Source of the DNA: an uncultured Flavobacteriaceae bacterium
GTDB lineage: Bacteria; Bacteroidota; Bacteroidia; Flavobacteriales; Flavobacteriaceae
DNA: 64,000 nucleotides
Assembly (NCBI GenBank): GCA_947494325.1
Contig: CANLUS010000007.1
Coordinates: 1-64,000, forward strand
Direction of reading: 5' to 3'
Part shown: piece by piece, positions 20,234 through 29,501 of the stretch
How positions within the stretch are numbered: the first letter of the stretch is position 1
Layout: every line of letters starts with the position of its first letter
The notes under the pieces: generated by a model
Told to the model about the DNA's origin: nothing
Database searches by the model: none
Seen by the model: the letters and a program-made list of their open reading frames with translations, nothing else
Program-made: the position numbers and the translations under genes

Positions 20234-20441
20234 AAAATCAAAAAAGAGTAGTTGCTACTTTCAATTTTAGATAGTCTAAAATTACAAAATTTGACGCTAG
20301 AATTTATGTCTTTGAATTGATAGTTTTTATTTTAGGATAAATAAAGTTTATGATAACAATAAAAGGTCAAAATAATTGAATGAATGTTGCTAACAAATGT
20401 GAATTATTAGTATTTTTAAATTTCATTAAAAAATTCAAAAG

Positions 20442-20948
20442 ATGGCTTCAATTACATTAAAAGGAAATACAATTCATTCAATAGGAGAACTACCGAAAGT
20501 AGGAAGTGCAGCTCCAGATTTTACCTTAACAAAAACTGACTTATCGACATCAAGTCTCTCTGATTATAAAGGTTCTAAAGTGGTGTTAAACATTTTTCCA
20601 AGTATAGATACAGGTACGTGTGCAGCATCTGTAAGACAATTTAATCAAGAGGCAGCCGAATTAGAGAATACCAAAGTACTATGTATATCTAGAGACCTAC
20701 CATTTGCGCAAGCGCGCTTTTGCGGAGCTGAAGGACTTGAAGATGTAGTGAACTTATCTGATTTTGGCACTGGTGCTTTCGGCAAAAATTATGGATTAGA
20801 AATAACTAATGGTCCCTTAAAAAACTTACATTCTCGCGCAGTCATTGTGTTGAACGAATCTGGGCAAGTGGTGTACACCGAACAGGTGCCCGAAATTGTT
20901 GACGAGCCAAATTACAAAGCGGCTCTTGAAGCTTTGTTGGACGAGTAA
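20442..20948 (+). CDS. tpx: Thiol peroxidase Tpx
   Basis: Atypical 2-Cys peroxiredoxin of 168 residues that reduces hydroperoxides with electrons from thioredoxin. The peroxidatic Cys is C60 in IDTGTCAASVRQF and the resolving Cys is C94 in ARFCGAEGLEDV; APDFTL and SRDLPFAQ are typical of Tpx. It is cytosolic by its lack of a signal. It starts a plus-strand run: the dgkA-like gene begins 2 bp after its stop, so they are co-transcribed. Confidence 0.97.
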   Translation: MASITLKGNTIHSIGELPKVGSAAPDFTLTKTDLSTSSLSDYKGSKVVLNIFPSIDTGTCAASVRQFNQEAAELENTKVLCISRDLPFAQARFCGAEGLEDVVNLSDFGTGAFGKNYGLEITNGPLKNLHSRAVIVLNESGQVVYTEQVPEIVDEPNYKAALEALLDE

Positions 20949-20950
20949 GT

Positions 20951-21322
20951 ATGAAAGATCAAAAAGATGGTTTTATAAGAGGAAGATTGCGCAGTTTTAA
21001 ATATGCTGCTAGAGGAATGTTTTTACTTATCAAGACTGAACATAGTATTATGATTCAGTGTGTCATAGCTATCTTAATGACCATAATCGGATTTGTAATG
21101 CATATATCTTCCATAGAATGGATGTTTCAATTTTTGGCCATTGGCTTGGTTTTGGTAGCTGAATCAGTGAATACAGCCATTGAGAAATTGGCAGATTTTG
21201 TGCATCCTAAGTTTCATAAAGATATAGGAGTTATTAAAGATATTTCGGCAGCTGCTCCGGCTTTTGCGGCGTTGATAGCGGTAATTATAGGTGTTATTAT
21301 TTACCTTCCTAAATTTTCTTGA
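20951..21322 (+). CDS. Diacylglycerol kinase family protein
   Basis: Small inner-membrane protein of 123 residues with three or four hydrophobic segments. RSFKYAARGMFLL at the N-terminus and AESVNTAIEKLADFV (about 76-90) match the DgkA/UndPK family active site. Such enzymes phosphorylate diacylglycerol or undecaprenol; which one here is not resolved. It lies between tpx and ftsK, an order I recognise from other flavobacteria. Confidence 0.92.
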   Translation: MKDQKDGFIRGRLRSFKYAARGMFLLIKTEHSIMIQCVIAILMTIIGFVMHISSIEWMFQFLAIGLVLVAESVNTAIEKLADFVHPKFHKDIGVIKDISAAAPAFAALIAVIIGVIIYLPKFS

Positions 21323-21430
21323 CAGAGCGGCAGTTTTGCTTTTGTATTAATGACAACGAACCGAGTTGTGCTCTTACGTAGTTTCTCTTAAAAATTTAAT
21401 CAACGCATATTTAACTCTTAGTTTTTTATG

Positions 21431-21438
21431 TATTTTTG
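21431..21438 (+). promoter_or_regulatory. -7 promoter element for ftsK
   Basis: TATTTTTG matches TAnnTTTG. Transcription would begin near 21445, which places the upstream TTG at 21436 outside the message and supports the ATG at 21457 as the ftsK start. Confidence 0.6.
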
Positions 21439-21456
21439 CGAGATACAGTATTATTG

Positions 21457-23850
21457 ATGGCAAAGAAGAAAAAGGTAACAACAAAAAAGAAGAAGAATAA
21501 TCGCGTAGTGAACTTTTTTAAAAGTAAGCAAACGCATTTGATTTTCGGTGTTTTTTTAACATTATTGAGCGTTTTCCTATTCGTTTCTTTTATTTCATTT
21601 TTTTCAAATTGGCAGGCTGATCAGAGTCAATTAGATGTATTCACTGATCGTGTTAATGAAACAAAAAATTTACTCGGAAAAGTTGGGGCTCAAGTAAGTC
21701 ATTTCCTCATTTATAAAGGTTTTGGTCTTGCTGCTTTTGGGATACCTATTTTATTGTTTTTTACGGGAATGGTGGCTATTTTTCATTTACCATTAAGACA
21801 AGTTCGAAAAACATGGTTTTGGGGTGTTGTATCAATGTTTTGGATTTCGCTTACTGCGGGATTTTTCTTTACAAGTAATGCGTTGTTAGCAGGAGTTGTA
21901 GGATTTGAGATGAATGATTTTTTAAATGATTTTATTGGTCGCGTTGGAGTTTTCTTGATACTACTCTTTAGTCTATTGGCAGTGCTTATTTTTAGATTAA
22001 AAGTCACTCCAGAAATGTTAAAAGAAAAACTTCCTAAAAAGAAGCAAGAAATTGTTGAAGCAAATGTGATCGATGATGTTACGGATGATGGCTATGTAAG
22101 TGAGGCGATTTCTGAAGAACCTTTGTCTGAAATAGAATTTAAAGTAGAGGAAAAAGAGATCGTTGCCAATAAAGTAAAAAGTCCGGAATTAGAGTTTGAG
22201 AAAAGCGTAACTCCGATTATAACTAAGAAACCTACAGATAATATAGAACCTAAGGATGAGGTTGAAATTCAAGTTGAAAAAACCTTCGAAGAGGATCAGC
22301 TGGTTGAAAACTTATCGAATAAATTAGTAGAAGATTTTGGAGAGTTTGACCCTACTTTAGAGCTCGCGAATTATAAATTCCCTCCGTTAGATCTCTTGAG
22401 AGATTATGATAATGAAAATATAAAAATTGATCAAGGAGAGTTAGAGCTAAATAAAAATAGAATTGTAGATACTTTAAGCAATTATAAAATAGGTATTGCA
22501 AGTATCAAGGCGACTATTGGGCCAACAGTTACCTTGTATGAAATTGTTCCAGATAAAGGAGTTCGAATTTCGAAAATTAAGAATTTAGAAGATGATATTG
22601 CCTTATCATTGGCGGCACTCGGTATTCGAATTATTGCTCCTATTCCTGGTAAAGGTACTATTGGTATCGAAGTGCCAAACAAGAATTCAACTATTGTGTC
22701 GATGAAATCAGTGCTCTCGACGCAAAAATTCCAAAAATCAAAAATGGAGTTGCCATTGGCTTTAGGGAAAACAATTTCTAACGAAACTTTTGTCATTGAT
22801 TTAGCTAAAATGCCTCACTTATTAATGGCGGGTGCTACTGGGCAAGGAAAATCAGTAGGTTTAAATGCTGTATTGACCTCCTTGCTCTATAAAAAACATC
22901 CGGCCGAGGTGAAATTTGTATTGGTAGATCCGAAAAAAGTTGAATTGACTCTTTTTAACAAAATAGAACGACATTATTTGGCAAAGTTACCAGATTCAGA
23001 AGATGCAATTATTACCGATACCACGAAAGTTGTGAATACGTTGAATTCTTTATGTATTGAAATGGATGATCGTTACAATCTTCTTAAAGATGCCTATGTT
23101 CGAAATATTAAGGAGTACAATGAGAAGTTCAAAGCAAGAAAACTAAATCCGGAAAACGGTCATAAATTTTTACCTTATATTGTTTTGGTAATTGATGAAT
23201 TTGCAGATTTAATTATGACTGCAGGTAAGGAAGTAGAAGCGCCGATTGCTCGATTAGCCCAATTGGCAAGGGCCATTGGAATTCATTTAATTGTAGCCAC
23301 ACAGCGCCCTTCGGTAAACGTTATTACAGGATTGATTAAGGCAAATTTCCCAACAAGGGTAGCATTTAGAGTAACCTCTAAAATAGATTCTAGAACCATA
23401 TTAGATGCGCAAGGTGCAGATCAACTTATTGGTAAAGGTGATATGTTAATCTCTACAGGTAGTGAATTAACACGTTTGCAGTGTGCGTTTGTGGATACCC
23501 CTGAAGTTGATAAAATAACAGATTTTATAGGTTCGCAAAAAGCATATCCAAGTGCACACCAATTACCAGAATATGTTGGTGAAGAAAGTGGCACAAGTCT
23601 TGATATAGACATTGACGACAGGGATAAGTTGTTTGAGGAAGCCGCTCATGTAATTGTAAATGCACAACAGGGATCTGCCTCTTTGTTACAACGAAAATTA
23701 AAATTAGGATATAATAGAGCAGGGCGAATTATTGACCAATTAGAGGCGTCAGGAATTGTAGGACCTTTTGAAGGAAGCAAAGCCAGACAAGTGCTTGTTA
23801 CTGATATATTAGCTTTAGAAGAACATTTGAAAAACGAAAAAAATAGTTAA
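21457..23850 (+). CDS. ftsK: DNA translocase FtsK
   Basis: Membrane-anchored DNA pump that clears chromosome termini from the division septum. After a Lys-rich N-terminus (1-20) come four membrane helices (about 30-185), an acidic linker (about 195-300), then the motor: Walker A GATGQGKS near residue 459 and Walker B VLVIDEFADLI near 577. The winged-helix gamma domain closes the protein (about 720-790, QRKLKLGYNRAGRIIDQL). ATG 21457 (MAKKKKV) is chosen over TTG 21436 because the latter overlaps a -7 promoter element. lolA follows after 1 bp. Confidence 0.96.
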   Translation: MAKKKKVTTKKKKNNRVVNFFKSKQTHLIFGVFLTLLSVFLFVSFISFFSNWQADQSQLDVFTDRVNETKNLLGKVGAQVSHFLIYKGFGLAAFGIPILLFFTGMVAIFHLPLRQVRKTWFWGVVSMFWISLTAGFFFTSNALLAGVVGFEMNDFLNDFIGRVGVFLILLFSLLAVLIFRLKVTPEMLKEKLPKKKQEIVEANVIDDVTDDGYVSEAISEEPLSEIEFKVEEKEIVANKVKSPELEFEKSVTPIITKKPTDNIEPKDEVEIQVEKTFEEDQLVENLSNKLVEDFGEFDPTLELANYKFPPLDLLRDYDNENIKIDQGELELNKNRIVDTLSNYKIGIASIKATIGPTVTLYEIVPDKGVRISKIKNLEDDIALSLAALGIRIIAPIPGKGTIGIEVPNKNSTIVSMKSVLSTQKFQKSKMELPLALGKTISNETFVIDLAKMPHLLMAGATGQGKSVGLNAVLTSLLYKKHPAEVKFVLVDPKKVELTLFNKIERHYLAKLPDSEDAIITDTTKVVNTLNSLCIEMDDRYNLLKDAYVRNIKEYNEKFKARKLNPENGHKFLPYIVLVIDEFADLIMTAGKEVEAPIARLAQLARAIGIHLIVATQRPSVNVITGLIKANFPTRVAFRVTSKIDSRTILDAQGADQLIGKGDMLISTGSELTRLQCAFVDTPEVDKITDFIGSQKAYPSAHQLPEYVGEESGTSLDIDIDDRDKLFEEAAHVIVNAQQGSASLLQRKLKLGYNRAGRIIDQLEASGIVGPFEGSKARQVLVTDILALEEHLKNEKNS

Positions 23851-23851
23851 G

Positions 23852-24499
23852 ATGAAAAAAGTAATACTCCTTTTAGTGATGGTATTGAGTAGTATGTTTA
23901 TGACCGCTCAAAGTGATAGTAAGTCGAAAAAATTACTCGATGAAGTGTCCGCAAAAATGAATACCTATCAGAATATTTATGTTGAATTCAATTACGTGCT
24001 TGATAATACCAAAGAAAAAGTACATCAAGAAACGAGAGGTAACGCTACGTTGAAGGGTGATTTATACAATGTTAATTTTTTAGGAACGAATCAGTTGTAT
24101 GATGGTAAAAAAGTCTTTACAATAATTCCAGAAGATGAAGAAGTGAATATTTCTGATGCCGACGCCGATGATGATAATACCTTAACACCATCAAAATTCT
24201 TTTCGTTTTATAAGAAAGGATTTACCTATACTTGGGATGAAGTTAAAAATATGAACGGTAGAAAAATACAATTCGTGAAGTTAATGCCTATAGACAGTAA
24301 TTCTGAAATTAAAAATGTGTTACTCGGTATCGACATAAAAACGAAACATATTTATAATCTAATTGAAAAAGGAAAAAATTCAACAGTGACAACATTGACA
24401 ATTTCTAAGTTCAAGACCAATCAACCATTATCGAGTAAGTTATTTACATTCGATGAGGCGAAATATAAGAAAGAAGGTTATTTGATTAATAAGCTGTAA
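23852..24499 (+). CDS. lolA: Outer-membrane lipoprotein carrier protein LolA-like
   Basis: Periplasmic chaperone that would shuttle lipoproteins from the inner-membrane Lol complex to the outer membrane. The 215-residue protein has a signal peptide (about 1-19, ending MTAQS) and a beta-rich LolA fold with KLLDEVSAKMNTYQNIYVEF at the start. It is 1 bp behind ftsK, and this ftsK-lolA order matches many Gram-negatives. A terminator follows at 24526. Confidence 0.88.
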   Translation: MKKVILLLVMVLSSMFMTAQSDSKSKKLLDEVSAKMNTYQNIYVEFNYVLDNTKEKVHQETRGNATLKGDLYNVNFLGTNQLYDGKKVFTIIPEDEEVNISDADADDDNTLTPSKFFSFYKKGFTYTWDEVKNMNGRKIQFVKLMPIDSNSEIKNVLLGIDIKTKHIYNLIEKGKNSTVTTLTISKFKTNQPLSSKLFTFDEAKYKKEGYLINKL

Positions 24500-24525
24500 T
24501 TTATCTTAAATATAATAAAATAATT

Positions 24526-24559
24526 AAGTATCCCGTGATTACGGGATACTTTTTTTTTG
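24526..24559 (+). terminator. Terminator after lolA
   Basis: Perfect 11-bp arms AAGTATCCCGT and ACGGGATACTT around GATT, followed by nine T's. It separates ftsK-lolA from the LptF/G gene, which has its own promoter element at 24562. Confidence 0.95.
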
Positions 24560-24561
24560 CG

Positions 24562-24569
24562 TAATTTTG
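24562..24569 (+). promoter_or_regulatory. -7 promoter element for the LptF/G permease
   Basis: TAATTTTG matches TAnnTTTG and lies 18 bp before the GTG start at 24588, directly after the lolA terminator. Confidence 0.6.
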
Positions 24570-24587
24570 ATGCTGTAAAATTGAACT

Positions 24588-26033
24588 GTGAAAATCTTAA
24601 ACAAGTATATACTTAAGAGTTTTTTAAAGCCATTTCTGGCTACATTTTTTGTGGTTCTTTTTGTTTTGGTAATGCAGACATTATGGCTGCAATTTGATAA
24701 GATCGCTGGTAAAGGAATTAGTATCGTGATCATATTGAAGTTTTTAGGTTATATCGCTCAGATGATGATTTCTACAGCATTACCTATTGCCATTTTATTA
24801 TCATCAATTATGGCCTTAGGATCCTTGTCGGAAAATTATGAATTTGCCGCGGTAAAATCTGCAGGAGTTTCTTTACATCGATTTATTAGACCCTTAATTG
24901 TATTGATGATCGTGTTGAGTGGTCTTAATTTTTTGGTGCTGAACTACGCTTTTCCCAGAGCGGCTTTTAAGTTTAAAAATTTATTAGTTGATATGCAGAA
25001 GACAAAGCCGGCGTTGGCTTTAGTTCCAGGCACATTTAATACCGAAATACCTGGATATAGTATCAAGTTTGCCGAAAAATATGGCGAAGAAAAGAATAAG
25101 CTAAAAGATGTACATATTTACTATGATTTGAATAAAGGGAATGCGAATGTCAAGGTCATTAAAGCCGAAAAAGGTAAGATCACGACAGAAGAAGGGAGTA
25201 AATATATGACGCTGGTATTAGAAAACGGCTATCATTATGAAGATTTAATTAATAATAGAAATCGTTCTTTTAATAAGTCTCGAAATATGCCTTTTACTAA
25301 TTCTTCTTTCGAGGAATATACGGTAAATATTGATGTTTCGGAACTTGGTCAAATGGGTGTGGCCGATTATAAAAGTGACCGGGAAATGCTCAGTCTAAAA
25401 CAACTCGATTATTATAGAGACTCTTTAAAAATTCCTTATGATGAATTTATCGTTTCTAAAGCTGGCAACTTTTATACAAGACATGGGTTAGCCAATATGT
25501 ATAATGATTCTCTTTTCAAAGCAGAATTCAATCCTGATGTGTTAAAGAATTTTGATAGTATTGGTAAACTAGCTGTTATTGATAATTCTTTGAGTGCTGT
25601 CGACAGGATTCTCACCGAAATAAAGGGATATAAAAAGACATTTAAAGACAAACAAAAGTTTTTAAATGTGTATGACACAGAATACCATAAACGTTTGGCT
25701 TTTTCGTTTGCGTGTCTTGTGTTATTTTTTATTGGTGCCCCGTTAGGTTCAATTATAAGAAAAGGCGGTTTTGGGTTGCCTATGATCCTTGCTATTATTA
25801 TTTTTGTCATCTATTTTTTTATTTCCACTTTGGGGAAGAAAATGGCAGAAGCTAGTGCTATTACGGCAGTCTTTGGAGGTTGGATGGCCACCATCATAAC
25901 TTTACCTTTTGGGTTGCTTTTAATGAGAAGAGCTACAAGAGATAAAGGAATTTTTGATATAGATTTATTTTTACGTCCGATTACGAACTTTTTTAAAGGA
26001 ATATTTAATACCAAGCGCATAAAGAACAACTAA
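24588..26033 (+). CDS. LptF/LptG family permease
   Basis: Inner-membrane subunit of the LPS export ABC transporter (LptB2FG). The 481-residue protein has the family layout: three N-terminal helices (about 10-120), a long periplasmic beta-jellyroll domain (about 130-360) and three C-terminal helices (about 370-460). ILKSFLKPFLATFFVVLF at the N-terminus and FFIGAPLGSIIRKGG late in the protein are typical. The start is GTG; the conserved KILNKYILK follows at once. ribB starts 1 bp downstream and lpxK soon after, an envelope-biogenesis context. Confidence 0.93.
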   Translation: MKILNKYILKSFLKPFLATFFVVLFVLVMQTLWLQFDKIAGKGISIVIILKFLGYIAQMMISTALPIAILLSSIMALGSLSENYEFAAVKSAGVSLHRFIRPLIVLMIVLSGLNFLVLNYAFPRAAFKFKNLLVDMQKTKPALALVPGTFNTEIPGYSIKFAEKYGEEKNKLKDVHIYYDLNKGNANVKVIKAEKGKITTEEGSKYMTLVLENGYHYEDLINNRNRSFNKSRNMPFTNSSFEEYTVNIDVSELGQMGVADYKSDREMLSLKQLDYYRDSLKIPYDEFIVSKAGNFYTRHGLANMYNDSLFKAEFNPDVLKNFDSIGKLAVIDNSLSAVDRILTEIKGYKKTFKDKQKFLNVYDTEYHKRLAFSFACLVLFFIGAPLGSIIRKGGFGLPMILAIIIFVIYFFISTLGKKMAEASAITAVFGGWMATIITLPFGLLLMRRATRDKGIFDIDLFLRPITNFFKGIFNTKRIKNN

Positions 26034-26034
26034 C

Positions 26035-27180
26035 ATGATATCTACAGAAAAAAACGTGTTGAAGTTACATACTATCAAAGAGGCAATTGCCGATATCAAA
26101 AAAGGTAAATTGATTATTGTTGTTGACGATGAAGATCGCGAAAATGAAGGGGATTTTATCGCAGCTGCTGAAACAGTAACACCTGAAATGATCAATTTTA
26201 TGTCTACGCATGGTAGAGGGCTTATTTGTGCTCCTTTAACTGAAGATAGATGTGAAGAATTGAACTTAGATATGATGGTAAAAAACAATACAGTTTTACA
26301 TCATACGCAGTTCACAGTTTCTGTTGATTTAATAGGTAATGGTTGTACTACTGGTATTTCGGTGCATGATCGAGCTAAAACAATAAAGTCATTAGTTGAT
26401 GAAGATACCAAACCTCATGATCTGGGAAGACCGGGGCATATTTTCCCTTTGCAAGCTAAAAATGGAGGAGTTTTACGTCGTACAGGACATACCGAAGCAG
26501 CGATAGATTTAGCGCGATTGGCAGGTTTCAAACCGGCCGGAATTCTGGTAGAAATATTGAATGAAGATGGCTCTATGGCTCGTTTGCCAGAACTGTTAAA
26601 AGTTGCCGAAAAATTTGATCTCAAAATTATTTCAATAGAAGATTTAGTTGCCTACAGAATGCAACATGATTCTCTGATACAAAAAGTGGAAGATTTTAAT
26701 TTGCAAACACGTTTTGGCGAATTTCGTTTAAGAGCTTATCAGCAGACCACCAACAACCAAGTACATATAGCATTAACCAAAGGGGAGTGGGAAGATGATG
26801 AAAGCGTGATGGTTCGTGTGAATTCAACCTTAATTAACAATGATATTATTAGACTTTTAACCAATAAGCCTGATGATAGCTTTAGTAGGATGTTTAAATT
26901 GATTAATGATGAAGGTAAGGGGGCGATCGTTTTTATCAATCAAGAAAACCAATCGTTTAACCTGGTAAATCGATTAGCATTGATTAAAGAATTACAAGAT
27001 GATAATGACGGACAAGTACCTAAGATGAAGCTTGATGAAAAAGATTTTGGTATCGGAGCGCAAATTCTTCATGATTTAAATATCAGTAAACTACGATTAA
27101 TCTCGAATGGTAAGTATATCAAAAAGCGTGTTGGGATTATTGGTTACGGTTTGGAGATTGTAGATAACGTAGCATATTAA
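26035..27180 (+). CDS. ribB: 3,4-dihydroxy-2-butanone 4-phosphate synthase with degenerate GTP cyclohydrolase II domain
   Basis: The N-terminal domain (about 1-205) makes the four-carbon unit of riboflavin from ribulose 5-phosphate; DDEDRENEGDF, STHGRGLICAPL, HTQFTVSVD and RRTGHTEAAIDLA are all present. The C-terminal domain (about 207-381) aligns with RibA and keeps DFGIGAQILHDL and GYGLEIV. It lacks the zinc-binding CDCG cysteines: NSTLINNDIIRLL stands where they belong, and NQENQSF replaces RQEGRGIG. So this looks like a RibB enzyme with a dead cyclohydrolase tail, and a separate RibA would be needed elsewhere. It starts 1 bp after the LptF/G gene. Confidence 0.93.
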   Translation: MISTEKNVLKLHTIKEAIADIKKGKLIIVVDDEDRENEGDFIAAAETVTPEMINFMSTHGRGLICAPLTEDRCEELNLDMMVKNNTVLHHTQFTVSVDLIGNGCTTGISVHDRAKTIKSLVDEDTKPHDLGRPGHIFPLQAKNGGVLRRTGHTEAAIDLARLAGFKPAGILVEILNEDGSMARLPELLKVAEKFDLKIISIEDLVAYRMQHDSLIQKVEDFNLQTRFGEFRLRAYQQTTNNQVHIALTKGEWEDDESVMVRVNSTLINNDIIRLLTNKPDDSFSRMFKLINDEGKGAIVFINQENQSFNLVNRLALIKELQDDNDGQVPKMKLDEKDFGIGAQILHDLNISKLRLISNGKYIKKRVGIIGYGLEIVDNVAY

Positions 27181-27182
27181 GC

Positions 27183-27190
27183 TATTTTTG
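27183..27190 (+). promoter_or_regulatory. -7 promoter element for lpxK
   Basis: TATTTTTG matches TAnnTTTG, 14 bp before the GTG start of lpxK and directly after the ribB stop. A TTG at 27158-27160 gives a plausible -33 with 22 bp spacing. Confidence 0.55.
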
Positions 27191-27203
27191 TACTTTCGCT
27201 GAA

Positions 27204-28250
27204 GTGAAAATCTTGCGAAAAATATTATATCCATTTTCTTTGTTATACGGAGAAATCACAGCTGCTCGTAATAAAATGTACGACCATAAGGTGCTTAAGT
27301 CAACGAGCTTTGATATCCCTACTATTGTCGTTGGTAATTTAAGTGTTGGTGGCACAGGAAAATCTCCTCAAATAGAATATTTAATTAGATTGCTTCAAGA
27401 TAGGTATAAGATTGCAGTTTTAAGTAGAGGTTATAAGAGGCAATCGAAGGGTTTTGTATTAGCAGATTCGAATGCAACGGCCAAAACAATTGGGGATGAG
27501 CCTATGCAATTCTACAAGAAATTTAAAAATTGTTTAATTGCAGTTGATGCCAATCGCGTGAACGGAATTGATCAATTAAGAACATTAAAAAATCCTCCCG
27601 ATGTAATTTTATTAGATGATGCTTTTCAACATCGAAAGGTGGCAGCAGGATTTAATATATTGTTGACACCTTATGCAAATTTATATGTAAATGATAGTAT
27701 GTTACCAACAGGTGATCTGCGCGAAAAGGTTAGCGGAGCAAGTCGTGCTCAGGTTATTGTTGTCACCAAGTGTCCCGAAACGTTGTCTGAAGCTGAGCAA
27801 TTTGAAATAGCAGATAAATTGAAACCGGAAATGCATCAGACAGTTTTCTTTTCTAAAATCGCTTATGCGGAAGCTCTAGTTGGTACAAGTACCATAAAAG
27901 TCAATAATTTAAAAGAATATGAAGTATTATTGGTTACTGGAATAGCGAAAACAACACCTCTTTGTGAATTTTTAAAGCGTAAAAATGTGAGTTTTGAACA
28001 TTTGAAATATCCTGATCACTATCAATTTACCGATAAAGATTTGTCAAAAATAAACACGGCATTTAAGGATATAAAAGCGAGCAAAAAACTAATATTAACA
28101 ACTGAGAAAGATTATGTGCGAACTTTTGATACTCAAATGAACAACGAAGATGTCTATTATTTGCCCATTCAAACGGCCTTTTTACAGCATAAAAAAGATT
28201 TCAATATACTGATTGAAAAATATGTCGAGTTATATTTCGAGAATATATAG
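27204..28250 (+). CDS. lpxK: Tetraacyldisaccharide 4'-kinase
   Basis: Inner-membrane-associated kinase that phosphorylates the lipid A disaccharide to give lipid IVA. The 348 residues begin with an amphipathic helix (KILRKILYPFSLLYGEI), followed by the P-loop VVGNLSVGGTGKSPQ (about 43-57), LSRGYKRQSKGF, GDEPMQ and DDAFQHRKV. The start is GTG. It is the last plus-strand gene of the envelope block and converges on the gene at 28255 with only 4 bp between stops. Confidence 0.96.
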   Translation: MKILRKILYPFSLLYGEITAARNKMYDHKVLKSTSFDIPTIVVGNLSVGGTGKSPQIEYLIRLLQDRYKIAVLSRGYKRQSKGFVLADSNATAKTIGDEPMQFYKKFKNCLIAVDANRVNGIDQLRTLKNPPDVILLDDAFQHRKVAAGFNILLTPYANLYVNDSMLPTGDLREKVSGASRAQVIVVTKCPETLSEAEQFEIADKLKPEMHQTVFFSKIAYAEALVGTSTIKVNNLKEYEVLLVTGIAKTTPLCEFLKRKNVSFEHLKYPDHYQFTDKDLSKINTAFKDIKASKKLILTTEKDYVRTFDTQMNNEDVYYLPIQTAFLQHKKDFNILIEKYVELYFENI

Positions 28251-28254
28251 AAAG

Positions 28255-28593
28255 TCACTTTTTTTTGTGCTTATTTGGTTCTAATGACATAATATAGTCA
28301 TAACTTTCATCTAAGAGCACCGCAACCTTATCTAAATCTTTTAACATTTCTTCTGGAATTAAAATGTATCCGCTCATAACCGCACCATATGATTTATAAA
28401 AGGTTGTTGATAATTCTCGAAAATAATACTCTTGTCGTTCTTTAGAAAAACGAATTCCAATTTCTCCAGCTTTATTAAACAATGAAAACATATAGCCATT
28501 GGCAGCTGTATAAGGCATCGTTTTACCTAATCTTTCAAGCCTTGGACATTTGGCTACTAATGCATTGTATATTTTTAGTTTTTCTTCCCACAT
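28255..28593 (-). CDS. Conserved hypothetical protein, possibly TfoX N-terminal-like
   Basis: 112-residue cytosolic protein without signal or membrane segment. The order of an N-terminal helix, a GYMFSLFNKAGEIGIRFS beta-hairpin, and MSGYILIPEEMLKD before a last helix recalls the TfoX N-terminal and MmcQ-like folds, but no diagnostic residues confirm this. The C-terminal tail is Lys-rich. It follows the DUF2834 gene by 11 bp and is probably co-transcribed. Confidence 0.6.
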   Translation of the reverse strand: MWEEKLKIYNALVAKCPRLERLGKTMPYTAANGYMFSLFNKAGEIGIRFSKERQEYYFRELSTTFYKSYGAVMSGYILIPEEMLKDLDKVAVLLDESYDYIMSLEPNKHKKK

Positions 28594-28604
28594 ATCAATT
28601 CGTT

Positions 28605-28943
28605 TTAGTTGATCTCAATAGCACTTTTTTCTAGTTTGACTTCTCTCATGTATAAAAACATAGGAAACGTAAAAGCGATGGCAATTAAGAAGGTCAGCGG
28701 AATTAATATCCACCAATACTTAATTTTTAGTTTTAAAGATTCAGGGATATACCAAGCGAAAAAAGTAAGAACGACTACCGTCAGGTCTGCGCTAAAAGAT
28801 TTTGCAGGAAAGGTTGTCTTTGTTTGTGCAATAAAATTGAGCAGCGAAGTATTTTCTTCAGTTAGGTAAAATTGAATATTGAAATACCAAGTGTAGCATA
28901 TACCTAAAATAGCTAGTAATACATATATATGTTTGAGTTTCAT
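28605..28943 (-). CDS. DUF2834 membrane protein
   Basis: 112-residue inner-membrane protein with three hydrophobic segments (about 4-22, 52-68, 74-96). The opening KHIYVLLAILGICYTWYFNIQF and the middle SADLTVVVLTFFAWYIPES are characteristic of DUF2834, whose function is unknown. It starts 100 bp downstream of the terminator that closes the NTF2/pseudohydrolase module, and is followed at 11 bp by the hypothetical gene at 28255. Confidence 0.8.
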   Translation of the reverse strand: MKLKHIYVLLAILGICYTWYFNIQFYLTEENTSLLNFIAQTKTTFPAKSFSADLTVVVLTFFAWYIPESLKLKIKYWWILIPLTFLIAIAFTFPMFLYMREVKLEKSAIEIN

Positions 28944-28970
28944 TTTAAATTCTTTGGTTTAGATAAAGAT

Positions 28971-29003
28971 AAAAAAAACGCGCCTTTAGAGAGCGCATTT
29001 TTT
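28971..29003 (-). terminator. Terminator of the NTF2/pseudohydrolase operon
   Basis: On the minus strand AATGCGC and GCGCGTT pair (one G-U) around a 9-base loop and are followed by eight T's. It lies 40 bp past the stop of the gene at 29044. Confidence 0.7.
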
Positions 29004-29043
29004 AATGAAGAGCATTTCTGAGTACAACTATGATCTAAATTCT

Positions 29044-29463
29044 TTATTTAGGGTAGTTTTTATAAGTAAAAGATTTATGTATGATTTTCCATTTATTTGC
29101 AACCTTTAGCAGCATTAGATAATCAGTATATATTCTTTTTCTAGATGGCATTAAAATTTCAATTCTGGCAATGGCAGCATCATTTTCGTAATCGATTGAA
29201 ATAACCTTACCAATACGATTACTTTTCGCGCCAGGTTTTACATTATCTATGTATCTTTTTCCAGACCAGACTCTAACAGTATCATTGGCGACAAAATACA
29301 GGTTAAAATCTTCGTGAAATGCTGATTTTAGACGATCGGGTTCTCCGTTAGCCGTTCCTTCAATATAATCATATAAAACAGTATTTATTTTTTCCATTTC
29401 TGACTGAGCTTTGGCATTCGTCAGTCCGAATATTAAAAATATAACGACGATTATTTTTTTCAT
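29044..29463 (-). CDS. Secreted NTF2-like (putative lumazine-binding) protein
   Basis: Secreted small protein, signal peptide MKKIIVVIFLIFGLTNAKAQ, then an NTF2-like cone domain with EMEKINTVLYDYIEGTANG, LKSAFHEDF and KWKIIHKSF, typical of the putative lumazine-binding group. Such domains bind small hydrophobic ligands or act as enzymes; no catalytic residues can be named. A TTG nine bases upstream (29472) is in frame, but the ATG at 29463 begins the signal peptide. It is the last gene of a minus-strand module, 38 bp after the pseudohydrolase. Confidence 0.85.
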   Translation of the reverse strand: MKKIIVVIFLIFGLTNAKAQSEMEKINTVLYDYIEGTANGEPDRLKSAFHEDFNLYFVANDTVRVWSGKRYIDNVKPGAKSNRIGKVISIDYENDAAIARIEILMPSRKRIYTDYLMLLKVANKWKIIHKSFTYKNYPK

Positions 29464-29501
29464 GTTTTTCAATTTTTTGGGTTTCTATAGGTTTAATTAT
29501 T

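Noticed and set aside
21436-21456. Upstream TTG as the ftsK start
   Set aside because: It overlaps the TATTTTTG promoter element and would lie before the likely transcription start; the ATG at 21457 gives the usual Lys-rich N-terminus.
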